From positions 310,001 through 374,000 of the forward strand of contig JADJOJ010000012.1 in assembly GCA_016713825.1 (NCBI GenBank): a stretch of DNA of 64,000 nucleotides. Direction: 5' to 3'. The stretch comes from Candidatus Leptofilum gracile (GTDB lineage Bacteria > Chloroflexota > Anaerolineae > Promineifilales > Promineifilaceae). A program made the translations under genes and the position numbers. Under the pieces are notes generated by a model. That model did not search any database, was not told the origin of the DNA, and saw only the letters and a program-made list of their open reading frames with translations. Positions 34,413 through 42,702 of this stretch are shown piece after piece; position 1 is the stretch's first letter; the number at the start of each line of letters is the position of its first letter.

Positions 34413-36158
34413 ATGCTAACAGAACTGTACATTCGAGATTTTGCCATCATTGACGAGCTGCGGCTCAAGTTCCACAGCGGCTTCACCGTGCTGACGGGTG
34501 AAACGGGTGCCGGTAAATCGATCATCCTGGATGCGGTGACGCTGATGCTGGGTGGCCGTGCCGACACCACCTTCGTGCGCGCGGGCGCTGGCGAGGCGTA
34601 CGTAGAAGCCACTTTCACCCTATCGGAAGCGCTCCAAAAGGTCATCGACCCCATTTTGGAGGCGGAAGGGCTGGACGAGGAGCATAGGGATGAAGTGCTG
34701 CTCTCGCGTGAGCTGCGGTTGAACGGCCGTAACATTTGTCGGGTAAACGGCCGTACCGTCAACCTCTCTGTCCTGCGCGATGTGGCCGAACCGCTCATCG
34801 ACATCCACGGGCAGGGGGAGCATCTTTCGCTGCTGCAACCCCGCTCCCATTTGCCCCTGCTAGATTCCTACGCCGGGGTGCAGGCGGAACGGGCCGCCCT
34901 GGCCAAAGAGATCACCGCCCTTATGGAAATTCAGCATGAGCTGGCCGATTTGCGCCAAAACGAACGCATGCTGGCCCAACGCGCCGACATGCTGCGCTTC
35001 CAAATCGAAGAAATTGAAGCCGCTCGCCTGGATGAGGGCGAAGAGGATGAATTGCGTGCCGAGCGCACCCGCCTGGCCAATTCTGAACAGCTAATGAAGG
35101 CTGCCTCTGAAGCGGTGAATTTGCTCACCGGCATGGATGACGAGTCGCAAGCCGTGGCCGACATGCTGGGGCAGGTGGAGCGGTCTTTGGTGCAGCTCAC
35201 CCGGTACGATGAGACAAAAGGGCCGCTACTGGAGCGACTGCAAGGGCTCATTTATCAGCTTAGCGAAGTCTCCTCTGAGCTGCAAAGTTACCTGGATGAG
35301 GTGGAATACAATCCCAAGCGGCTCGATTTTGTGGAGGAGCGGCTGGAGTTGATCAACCAGCTCAAGCGCAAATATGGCGAAAGCATTACCGCCATTTTGG
35401 CGATGCGCGATCGGGCCAAAACAGACCTGGCGCGGATCGATAACAGCGAAGAGCGGATTGCGGAACTGGTAAAAACGGAAGAGACCTACCTGCGCAAATG
35501 TGGCGAACTGGCGCTGGCGCTCTCTAAAAAACGCAAAGCGGCGGCAGAGACGTTGGCAACGGCCGTTGTCACCCAGCTCACCGATTTGCAGATGGATGGG
35601 GCCAAATTCGAGGTGCAGTTCGAGACGACGCCGCAGCCCAATGGCCTGTACGTGAACGGCGCACGGTTGGCCTTCGACAAAACGGGCATCGACCAGGCGG
35701 AATTCCTCATCTCCACCAACCCTGGCGAACCGCTGAAGCCGATGGCCAAAGTCGCCAGCGGTGGTGAAACGGCGCGGCTGATGTTGGCGTTAAAAACGGC
35801 GCTGGCCCAGGTGGACAAAACGCCCACCCTCATCTTCGACGAGATTGACCAGGGGATTGGTGGCCGCGTGGGGGATGTGGTGGGACGCAAATTGTGGGGG
35901 TTAACGGCCGTTGCCGACCATCAGGTCATCGTGGTGACCCATTTGCCCCAGCTGGCGGGCTACGGCGACGTGCATTTCCACGTGAGCAAGGCGCAGGCCG
36001 ACGGCCGTACCACCACGCGCATCAAAACGCTGGCGGGAGACGGCCGTATTCAGGAACTGGCCGCCATGCTGGGCACACAAGGGGAACATGCACGCGGCGG
36101 CGCAGAATCCATTTTGGCATTGGCGAACGGGACGAAAACGGCCGTGAAAGCCAAGTAA
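34413..36158 (+). CDS. recN: DNA repair protein RecN
   Basis: A 581-residue SMC-like ATPase for double-strand-break repair. Walker A is LTGETGAGKSIILDAV; the ABC signature region is VASGGETARLMLALK; Walker B is TLIFDEIDQGIGGRVG; the D/H loops follow (VVTHLPQLAGYGD). The middle (about 150-360) is coiled coil with the expected short arms. ATG 34413 is at the family start; the upstream ATG 34335 overlaps the previous gene's end. It carries several ACGGCCGT octamers, mostly outside the ATPase motifs. Confidence 0.93.
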   Translation: MLTELYIRDFAIIDELRLKFHSGFTVLTGETGAGKSIILDAVTLMLGGRADTTFVRAGAGEAYVEATFTLSEALQKVIDPILEAEGLDEEHRDEVLLSRELRLNGRNICRVNGRTVNLSVLRDVAEPLIDIHGQGEHLSLLQPRSHLPLLDSYAGVQAERAALAKEITALMEIQHELADLRQNERMLAQRADMLRFQIEEIEAARLDEGEEDELRAERTRLANSEQLMKAASEAVNLLTGMDDESQAVADMLGQVERSLVQLTRYDETKGPLLERLQGLIYQLSEVSSELQSYLDEVEYNPKRLDFVEERLELINQLKRKYGESITAILAMRDRAKTDLARIDNSEERIAELVKTEETYLRKCGELALALSKKRKAAAETLATAVVTQLTDLQMDGAKFEVQFETTPQPNGLYVNGARLAFDKTGIDQAEFLISTNPGEPLKPMAKVASGGETARLMLALKTALAQVDKTPTLIFDEIDQGIGGRVGDVVGRKLWGLTAVADHQVIVVTHLPQLAGYGDVHFHVSKAQADGRTTTRIKTLAGDGRIQELAAMLGTQGEHARGGAESILALANGTKTAVKAK

Positions 36159-36303
36159 TTGAGAAATTAGGTAATTAGATTTCTGCTTGAAGTTTTTGGT
36201 AATGCAGGGGCATAAAATCAAAGATTGCGCAGATTAAAAATCTGGCAAATCTGCGTAATCTGCTGATAAAAAATTACTCAATTACCCAAATACCCAATTA
36301 CCT
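36156..36303. repeat. Nested iterated-unit hairpins between convergent genes
   Basis: Outer arms of the GTAATTG class (36156-36180 and 36273-36303) enclose a complete CGCAGATT-class hairpin (36219-36268). It looks like one element inserted inside another. It fills the gap between recN and the convergent SDR gene. Confidence 0.75.
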
Positions 36304-37830
36304 CCCCCCCTCCAACTTCTCCAAAATCACCTTCTTCATCCCCACTTCCAGCAGGCCAGGGAAAAGATGGCCTGCCGACCCCATCAGTTTGTTGGCTGGG
36401 CCAGGAATCAGGCGGGATTTGCCTGCCTGTTCGGCGTGGAAGATGGCGTTGGCGAGCGTTTCGGGGGGCATACGGCCGTCTTCGCGGCTGTTGTCTGGGC
36501 TGTAGCGGCGGGCGTGGGCGGTGCGCACCGGGCCGGGGAACACGGTGAGGCAGTGGCCGCGCCAGGCGGCGTGCAGGCTGCGGGCGTAGTTGGCCAGGCC
36601 GTCCTTGCTGGCGGCATACACCGCCGCCCCCGGATAGCTGGCAAAGTAAGAGAGCGACGACAAAAAGACGAAGCTGGCCTCTGGCGTGAGCAGGTTTTGG
36701 CGGAACAATTCGGCCGTGAGCCAGAGCGGCGCGTGCAGATTCAGGTGCAGCACTGCCTGCTGCCGGGCCAGCGGCACCCCCTCAAAGCGCCCCACGGCGC
36801 TGATGCCCGCGTTGTGAATGACGCACCCGAACGGAGCCAACGGAGCCAGCTGCGGCAAGATGGTGGCCAATCCGGCCCGGCTGCTTAAATCCCCCAGCAC
36901 AAAATCCGCCTGGCCACCCTGCGCTTCAATTTCGGCGCAGGTTTGGGCCGCTTTTTCTGCGTCAATGTCTAGCCCGATGATGCGGTAGCCTGCCTGGGCA
37001 TAGCGCAGCGCCAATGCCCGGCCAATGCCGTCGGCGGCCCCGGTGATGAGGCAGGTGGGGGCGGCTGGCTGATGGGATTGGGTGAGTTGGGGGGCGTTTT
37101 TGCGCAGGATGGGATCGAGCAGGGAACGGCCGTTCCGCCCCACAAAGCGCAGCAGTTTATTGCCCAGGCCGACGGTGGTAGACGGCCGTTTCCGCTCAAT
37201 CGCCCAGATGATTTGCCGGGCAACCTTTTCTGCCGGGGGGAACTTTTCCCAGTTCATTTTTTCTTGGGTGAGGCCGATTTTTTGGTGCATCCCCGTGCGG
37301 GTAGCGCCAGGGCGGATGGTTTGCACCGTCACCTGCCCCTGCCACTCCACGCGCAGGCTGCGGGCGAATCCTTCCAGCGCCATTTTACTGGCTCCGTAAA
37401 CGGCGTATTCCGGGCTGGGAACGGCCGTTGCCACCGAACTCACAAAAACGACCTGCCCTCGCGCCTTTTGCAGCAGCGGAAACAGTTTGTGGGTGATGGC
37501 GATTGGGCTGTGCAGATTGACGGTGAGCAGGTCGTCAATTTGGTCGAGCGTTTGCTCGGCCAGCGAGCCGTAGTAGCCGGTACCGGCGTTGTGGATGAGC
37601 AGATCGAGCGTGGTGATGCCTTGCGCGGCCAGCCAGCTGGCGATGGTGTCGGCGGCGTCTGGTTGGGCCAGATCGGCCTGGCAGTAGGTTTGTGCGGTGA
37701 AAAGCGGAGAAGTGAGGCTGGGAAACGGCCGTCGCCCCACTAAAACCAGCCGATTTTCCGCTGTGTTGTATTGTTGTGCCAGCGCCAGGCCAATGCCATC
37801 GGTCGCGCCGGTAATCAGAATTGTCGCCAA
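36298..37830 (-). CDS. Tandem two-domain short-chain dehydrogenase/reductase
   Basis: A 510-residue fusion of two classical SDR domains. Domain 1 (about 1-235) has TGATDGIGLAL, HNAGTG and YAVYGASK. Domain 2 (about 258-500) has TGAADGIGRAL, HNAGIS and AVYAASK, so each keeps the Tyr-x3-Lys catalytic pair and the Gly-rich NAD(P) motif. Most SDRs are single-domain dimers or tetramers; here the two may form an intramolecular dimer. Substrates are not predictable; lipid or polyketide-like reductions are possible. The gene is alone, with a palindromic repeat upstream. Confidence 0.85.
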   Translation of the reverse strand: MATILITGATDGIGLALAQQYNTAENRLVLVGRRPFPSLTSPLFTAQTYCQADLAQPDAADTIASWLAAQGITTLDLLIHNAGTGYYGSLAEQTLDQIDDLLTVNLHSPIAITHKLFPLLQKARGQVVFVSSVATAVPSPEYAVYGASKMALEGFARSLRVEWQGQVTVQTIRPGATRTGMHQKIGLTQEKMNWEKFPPAEKVARQIIWAIERKRPSTTVGLGNKLLRFVGRNGRSLLDPILRKNAPQLTQSHQPAAPTCLITGAADGIGRALALRYAQAGYRIIGLDIDAEKAAQTCAEIEAQGGQADFVLGDLSSRAGLATILPQLAPLAPFGCVIHNAGISAVGRFEGVPLARQQAVLHLNLHAPLWLTAELFRQNLLTPEASFVFLSSLSYFASYPGAAVYAASKDGLANYARSLHAAWRGHCLTVFPGPVRTAHARRYSPDNSREDGRMPPETLANAIFHAEQAGKSRLIPGPANKLMGSAGHLFPGLLEVGMKKVILEKLEGGR

Positions 37831-37849
37831 AAGTTACTCCTTCGTTGCT

Positions 37850-37886
37850 AAACCTCCGGGAGGGGCCATGACCCCTCCCAGAGGTT
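37850..37886. repeat. CCTCCGGGAGG-class hairpin
   Basis: AAACCTCCGGGAGGGG pairs imperfectly with CCCCTCCCAGAGGTTT across a short loop. It lies between the S41 protease stop and the SDR start and is related to the element at 4051-4108. Confidence 0.7.
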
Positions 37887-37894
37887 TTCCTGCT

Positions 37895-39127
37895 TTACTC
37901 GGTTTCGCCTTGCAGGTCTGGTTCCGGGGGGACGCTGATAATCGTTTCACCCTGCAAAAAGTCGATGGCGGCTTGCAGTTGGGTATCTTCCAGCTCTTCG
38001 CCTTCTGCTGGTTCGGGCAGGGGGATGTAGTAGTCGGGCGTCAAGCCAATTTGGTCAATGGAGGATTCTTCTGGCGTTAGCCATTCGGCGATGGTGACGC
38101 GCACGCCGCCGTTGTTGGACAGCGTGTGCCACGTTTGCACGGTGCCCTTGCCAAACGAAATTTGGCCAATAATCACCCCCCGCCCGCGATCCTGAATGGC
38201 CCCGGCCAGCACTTCGCTGGCGCTGGCGCTGCCTTCATCAATGAGCACCACCATCGGGATATCCTGGGCTAAGCCGTCGTCGTCTACTTCGAACGGCCGT
38301 AACTCACCATCCCCAAACCGTTCCACCAAAACCAGACCTTCGGTTAAAAATTGGTCAGCAATTTCTACTGTTGTGTCCAATGCCCCACCGGGATTGCGGC
38401 GCAGGTCCAAAATGAGGCCCGTGGGGTTTTCTGCCAGCAGGGTGGGCAGTAAATCTGCCAATTCTGCGTCGGTGTTGTTGCCAAAGCGGCTCAGGCGCAC
38501 GTAGGCAATGCCTTCATCCAACACCTCGCCGCGCACGGTGGCCAGCTTAATTACATCTCGCACAATGTCGATGTTGAGCAGTTCGCCATCCCGCTCAATC
38601 ACCAGGCTGACGGTGGTGCCTGCGGGGCCGCGCACCAGGGCAGCCGCTTCGGTGACGTCCATGCCCGTAAGCGGCACGCCGTCGGCCTCGCGCAAAATGT
38701 CGCCAGGCTGAATGCCTGCCGCTTGGGCTGGGGAGCCATCAATGGGGGTCACTACCGTAATCGCGCCGTCCACGTCTTCGACTTCGGCACCAATGCCCTG
38801 GAATTCGCCGTCCATAGATTCCTGGGCGGACTGCTGATCTTCTGGCGAGAGGTAGCGGGTGTGCGGGTCTCCCAAAGTAGCCAGCATGCCGTCGATGGCG
38901 CCTTCGATGAGGGCGGTGTCGTCAACGGGTTGGCGGAGGTAGCGTTCGTGGATCAGTTCCCAGACCTCCCAGAACGGTTCAAACTGTTCATCGGCGGCGT
39001 TGGCAACGGCCGTACCCGCAAAAACCTGCACGGGCGCGGCGGGTGATTGCCCTAAAACGTACCCTCCGGCAAAAACGAATACAGCTAAAATGGCAGCAGT
39101 TAAACTGGTGGCTAAACGAGAAATCAT
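37895..39127 (-). CDS. S41-family C-terminal processing protease (CtpA-like)
   Basis: A 410-residue serine protease. An N-terminal signal/anchor helix (about 10-28) places it outside the membrane. A PDZ domain follows (about 100-180, IGAEVEDVDGAITVVTPIDG), then the S41 core with IDEGSASASEVLAGAI (catalytic Ser) and ISFGKGTVQTW (catalytic Lys). The last 35 residues are acidic. Such proteases cut C-termini of exported proteins. The gene stands divergent from the sugar transferase gene downstream in coordinates, with a 222-bp gap containing a one-armed TGTCACC repeat (39203-39240). Confidence 0.92.
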   Translation of the reverse strand: MISRLATSLTAAILAVFVFAGGYVLGQSPAAPVQVFAGTAVANAADEQFEPFWEVWELIHERYLRQPVDDTALIEGAIDGMLATLGDPHTRYLSPEDQQSAQESMDGEFQGIGAEVEDVDGAITVVTPIDGSPAQAAGIQPGDILREADGVPLTGMDVTEAAALVRGPAGTTVSLVIERDGELLNIDIVRDVIKLATVRGEVLDEGIAYVRLSRFGNNTDAELADLLPTLLAENPTGLILDLRRNPGGALDTTVEIADQFLTEGLVLVERFGDGELRPFEVDDDGLAQDIPMVVLIDEGSASASEVLAGAIQDRGRGVIIGQISFGKGTVQTWHTLSNNGGVRVTIAEWLTPEESSIDQIGLTPDYYIPLPEPAEGEELEDTQLQAAIDFLQGETIISVPPEPDLQGETE

Positions 39128-39349
39128 AAAAATGCTCCAAGCTTGAGTTGTTTGAATTGGCTACCAGGATTTGCAGAATAATGAAGCAGCTTCGGTAAAA
39201 ACGGTCACCTTGTCACCTGTTCACCCTGTCACCTTGTCATCTATTATAGGATCAAATGTTAACTTTCTATTGACGTAGGTTTAACACTGGCTGAACGGCG
39301 AACGGCCGTTGCTTCTGCGGTTGGTTGCCACTCGTCTGTTTGATACAAT

Positions 39350-40834
39350 ATGGGCATGTCCACCCAGCGGATTCGCACGATTTATACCGTCTCATTGGTC
39401 ATTCTAGATGCCTGTTTGGTGGCAGTCTCTTTTGTGCTGGCGTACCAACTTCGGGCGACCATTGATTGGCCAGAGCCGCTGGCCGTAAATGTGCCTTTAA
39501 CTGCCTACACCGGTTTGCTTGTGGTGCAGGTTATTTCTGTGGTCGTAGCCTTATTTTTCTACCGGCTTTACTACATCCCCCGTGCCGTTTCCCGCGTTGA
39601 CCAATTTTATTATGTGTTTGCGGCCGTTTCCATTGGCACCCTGGTCGCCGTGGCTATCTCCACCTTCATCTTCAAAAACGACCGACTCATCCTCGATTAT
39701 CCGCGCGCGATGATTATTTACGCCTGGGTGCTGACCATTGTGCTGCTTGTGTTGGGCCGCATGGCTCACCAACTGCTGCGGGCCGCTTTGCGCAATCGCG
39801 GCTGGGGCAAAGACCGTGTTATCGTCGTCGGCACAGGCGATATGGCCCAGGCTGTCATCCAGCGCATCTTGCGTTCACCTTACCTGGGGTATGAGCTGCT
39901 TGGTGTTGTGAATGGGCTTGAGCTTGGCCGCGAGTTTGGTGGCGTGCCCGTGTTGGGTACGCCGGAAGATTTGCCCCATCTCATCGAAACATTGGGTCTG
40001 GATGAAGTAATCATCGCCATGCCAGAAAAAGGGCACCGGGAGACAGTGCGCGTTATTTCTTACTGTGAGCGCGGGCGCGTTTCTATCAAAATTTTCCCCG
40101 ATGTGTTCCAGTTTGTTACTTCGCAGGCCAGTATTGATGAATTGGGCGGTTTGCCGCTGCTTTCTGTGCGGGATTATGCGCTGCGCGGCTACCTGCTATT
40201 GTTTAAGCGGCTGATTGATATGGTGGGGGCAGCTATCGGGCTGGTCTTACTCTCGCCGCTGATGCTGTTAATTGCGCTAGCCATTAAGCTGGAATCCCCC
40301 GGCCCGGTCTTTTTTGTGCAGGAGCGGATGGGGCTAGATGCCAAACCATTCCGCATGATCAAGTTTCGCTCTATGCGGCGCGATGCGGAGCGAGACGGCC
40401 CTGGTTGGACCACCGACAACGATCCACGCCAAACAAAGTTAGGCACTTTTATTCGCAAAATTGAGGCGGATGAGCTGCCAAATTTGATTAACGTATTGAT
40501 TGGTGAAATGAGTATGGTTGGCCCACGCCCAGAGCAGGCGCATTACGTGGAGCAGTTCCGCGAGACGGTGCCGCGCTACATGGATCGGCACCAGGAGAAG
40601 GGGGGCATGACGGGTTGGGCGCAGGTCAATGGGCTGCGCGGCGACACCTCCATTGCCGAACGCACCAAGTACGATCTGTGGTACATGGAAAACTGGTCTA
40701 TTTTGCTAGACATTAAGATTATTTTGCGCACCATCTGGCAGATTGTGGAGCGCAAAAGCCGAAAGGAACCCTTACCGGAACTACTTCAGGAAATACGGCC
40801 GTCCGACACCTCTTCTGCCACCTCGCAAGATTAG
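39350..40834 (+). CDS. Polyprenyl-phosphate sugar phosphotransferase (WcaJ/exopolysaccharide type)
   Basis: A 494-residue enzyme. Four N-terminal helices (about 10-130) and a CoA-binding-like nucleotide domain (about 155-265, VIVVGTGDMAQAVI) precede a further helix and the bacterial sugar transferase domain (about 285-475: FVQERMGLDAKPFRMIKFRS in part, DELPNLINVLIGEMSMVGPR, GWAQVNGLRG). These enzymes load the first sugar phosphate onto undecaprenyl phosphate for surface polysaccharide. An ATG two codons later (39356) is an equal start candidate. No other polysaccharide genes follow; the heat-shock operon is next. Confidence 0.9.
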   Translation: MGMSTQRIRTIYTVSLVILDACLVAVSFVLAYQLRATIDWPEPLAVNVPLTAYTGLLVVQVISVVVALFFYRLYYIPRAVSRVDQFYYVFAAVSIGTLVAVAISTFIFKNDRLILDYPRAMIIYAWVLTIVLLVLGRMAHQLLRAALRNRGWGKDRVIVVGTGDMAQAVIQRILRSPYLGYELLGVVNGLELGREFGGVPVLGTPEDLPHLIETLGLDEVIIAMPEKGHRETVRVISYCERGRVSIKIFPDVFQFVTSQASIDELGGLPLLSVRDYALRGYLLLFKRLIDMVGAAIGLVLLSPLMLLIALAIKLESPGPVFFVQERMGLDAKPFRMIKFRSMRRDAERDGPGWTTDNDPRQTKLGTFIRKIEADELPNLINVLIGEMSMVGPRPEQAHYVEQFRETVPRYMDRHQEKGGMTGWAQVNGLRGDTSIAERTKYDLWYMENWSILLDIKIILRTIWQIVERKSRKEPLPELLQEIRPSDTSSATSQD

Positions 40835-40866
40835 CACGCTCCCCGCTGATCTAACATTGTTCTTAT

Positions 40867-40895
40867 TTGACGCTCCTCTGGGGGCATGTTATGAT
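40867..40895 (+). promoter_or_regulatory. Vegetative promoter of the heat-shock operon
   Basis: A -35 TTGACG (40867-40872), a 17-nt spacer and a -10 TATGAT (40890-40895) lie 16 nt before the CIRCE element, so the operator falls at or just after the transcription start. Confidence 0.7.
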
Positions 40896-40910
40896 ATTTG
40901 AAGCACCCCT

Positions 40911-40937
40911 TTAGCACTCAATATCATAGAGTGCTAA
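40911..40937 (+). promoter_or_regulatory. CIRCE operator (HrcA binding site)
   Basis: TTAGCACTC (40911-40919), nine bases, GAGTGCTAA (40929-40937): an exact match to the CIRCE consensus. It precedes hrcA-grpE-dnaK-dnaJ, so HrcA represses its own operon until heat or unfolded protein relieves it. Confidence 0.97.
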
Positions 40938-41013
40938 TCCGAATAGCAGAAACCAAAATGAGACTAGGGCTTGCGCGCAGCACCACTAGTCTCATTGTCC
41001 GTCAAGGCACAAG

Positions 41014-42042
41014 ATGTTTGAAACGCTAACAGATCGACAAGAGAAGATTTTGGGCCTGGTTGTACGCAATTACATCGAGACGGGCCAGCCAGTGGGTTCC
41101 AAAACGTTGGTAGAACAGTATGATTTAGATGTCAGTTCTGCCACGGTGCGCAACGAACTGGCGGCGCTGGATGAGATGGGTTATTTGGTGCAGCTGCACA
41201 CCTCGGCCGGGCGCATTCCTACTGAAGTGGGTTACCGCTACTTTGTTCAGAAGCTGCTGGGCGAGTTCCGCTTGCCGCTGCATGAGCAGCAGATGATTCG
41301 CCATCAGTTTCATCAGGCCAGGCTGGATTTAGAGCAGTGGATGCAGTTGGCCGCTGCCATTTTGGCCCGCACTTCACTGGGGGCTAGTTTTGTCACTGCG
41401 CCGCGACCCCGTTCTAACCGGTTTAAGCATTTGCAGCTCATTTCCACGCAGGGGCGGCTGGTGCTGATGATTTTGGTACTGTACGGCGGTGAGGTAAAGC
41501 AGCAGATGCTAACGTTGGCGGAGCCGATCTCTCAGGCACGGCTGAGCGCCGCGGCAGACAGGATGAACGCCTTGTTGGTGGATGCCAGCTACGATGAAGC
41601 TGTGGTTCGTTTGGGGCATCACCTGGATGAACTGGAATCGGATGTGGCCAAGCTGACGTTGGATGTGCTGCGCCGTTCCGACAGCCGTACCATTACAGAT
41701 ATTTACCGGGATGGCTTGATGAATATTGTGGATGATGCGGCCACCCGGCAGGCCGTGCGCGTGTTGGAAGAGCGCACGTTGCTGGCCAACGTATTGGCCG
41801 AAACGCAAACGTCGCAAGACGGGGTGCAAGTGGTGATTGGTGGCGACGGCCGTTGGGAAGAGCTAAAAGATTGCTCGATTATTTTGTCTCGTTACGGGGT
41901 AGCCGATCAGTTTAGCGGTACCGTGGCGGTGATTGGCCCGACGCGGATGTCATACGGCCGTAACGTCGCTGCCGTGCAGTACGTGGCCAATCTCATGAGC
42001 AGTTTTGTTTACGATTACTATTTGGAAGCACCAGAACGATAA
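41014..42042 (+). CDS. hrcA: Heat-inducible transcription repressor HrcA
   Basis: A 342-residue repressor. The winged-helix DNA-binding domain is at the N-terminus (LTDRQEKILGLVVRNYIETG, VGSKTLVEQYDLDVSSATVR), followed by a GAF-like dimer domain. LHTSAGRIPTEVGYRYF is a family signature. It binds the CIRCE element 77 nt upstream of its own start and usually needs GroE to be active. It leads the operon hrcA-grpE-dnaK-dnaJ-prmA. Two ACGGCCGT octamers fall in the C-terminal region. Confidence 0.95.
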   Translation: MFETLTDRQEKILGLVVRNYIETGQPVGSKTLVEQYDLDVSSATVRNELAALDEMGYLVQLHTSAGRIPTEVGYRYFVQKLLGEFRLPLHEQQMIRHQFHQARLDLEQWMQLAAAILARTSLGASFVTAPRPRSNRFKHLQLISTQGRLVLMILVLYGGEVKQQMLTLAEPISQARLSAAADRMNALLVDASYDEAVVRLGHHLDELESDVAKLTLDVLRRSDSRTITDIYRDGLMNIVDDAATRQAVRVLEERTLLANVLAETQTSQDGVQVVIGGDGRWEELKDCSIILSRYGVADQFSGTVAVIGPTRMSYGRNVAAVQYVANLMSSFVYDYYLEAPER

Positions 42043-42067
42043 GATTCTGTTTAAGAGGTAAAGATCA

Positions 42068-42637
42068 GTGAGCGAAGAAAAAACAGCGGAAGGAACTCAG
42101 GAAAACGTCCCCGAAGTGGAAGCTGCGGGGAATGGCCAGGAATCTCCTGAGACCGCAGAAACAGAAGCATCTACTCCCCCAACCTTAGAAGAACAGCTAG
42201 CTGCCGTTCGGGCAGAAGCTGAAGATTACAAAGATCGCTGGCTGCGCAGCCAGGCAGAGTTTGCCAATGCTCGTAAGCGGATGGAAAAGCAGCGCCTGGA
42301 TACGTACACCAACGCAACGGCCAGTGTCATTGATAAGCTGCTGCCCATCGTAGATGATTTTGAGCGGGCAATGGAAAATTTGCCGGACGAAATCAAGGAT
42401 AACAGCTGGCTCGAAGGCATTCAATTGGTGCAGCGCAAATTGCAAGCGACGTTGGACAATTTCAACGTGACGGCGATTGAAGCGGTTGGCCAACTATTTG
42501 ACCCAACATGGCATGAAGCCATCACTCAGGAGCCGTCGGATGTGTACGACAGTGGGGTGGTGTGCCGGGTGCTGCAAACTGGATACAAAATTGGTGATCG
42601 TGTGATACGGCCGTCTCTCGTTGTCGTAGCTGCGTAA
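42068..42637 (+). CDS. grpE: Nucleotide exchange factor GrpE
   Basis: A 189-residue protein starting at GTG. An acidic, low-complexity N-terminus (about 1-45) precedes the long dimerisation helix (about 45-90, EDYKDRWLRSQAEFANARKR) and the C-terminal beta domain (about 135-189, PTWHEAIT, GVVCRVLQTGYKIGDRVIRP). It releases ADP from DnaK. It lies 25 nt after hrcA and before dnaK. Confidence 0.95.
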   Translation: MSEEKTAEGTQENVPEVEAAGNGQESPETAETEASTPPTLEEQLAAVRAEAEDYKDRWLRSQAEFANARKRMEKQRLDTYTNATASVIDKLLPIVDDFERAMENLPDEIKDNSWLEGIQLVQRKLQATLDNFNVTAIEAVGQLFDPTWHEAITQEPSDVYDSGVVCRVLQTGYKIGDRVIRPSLVVVAA

Positions 42638-42643
42638 AATTGC

Positions 42644-42678
42644 AAGAAGTCCAACTTTTCCTAAAAGTTGAACTTCTT
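42644..42678. repeat. Hairpin between grpE and dnaK
   Basis: AAGAAGTCCAACTTTT and AAAAGTTGAACTTCTT pair with one mismatch around a 3-nt loop. It could attenuate or process the operon mRNA, or be a dispersed repeat. No U-tract follows. Confidence 0.65.
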
Positions 42679-42702
42679 CGTGAAATACAAGGAATAATAA
42701 TA

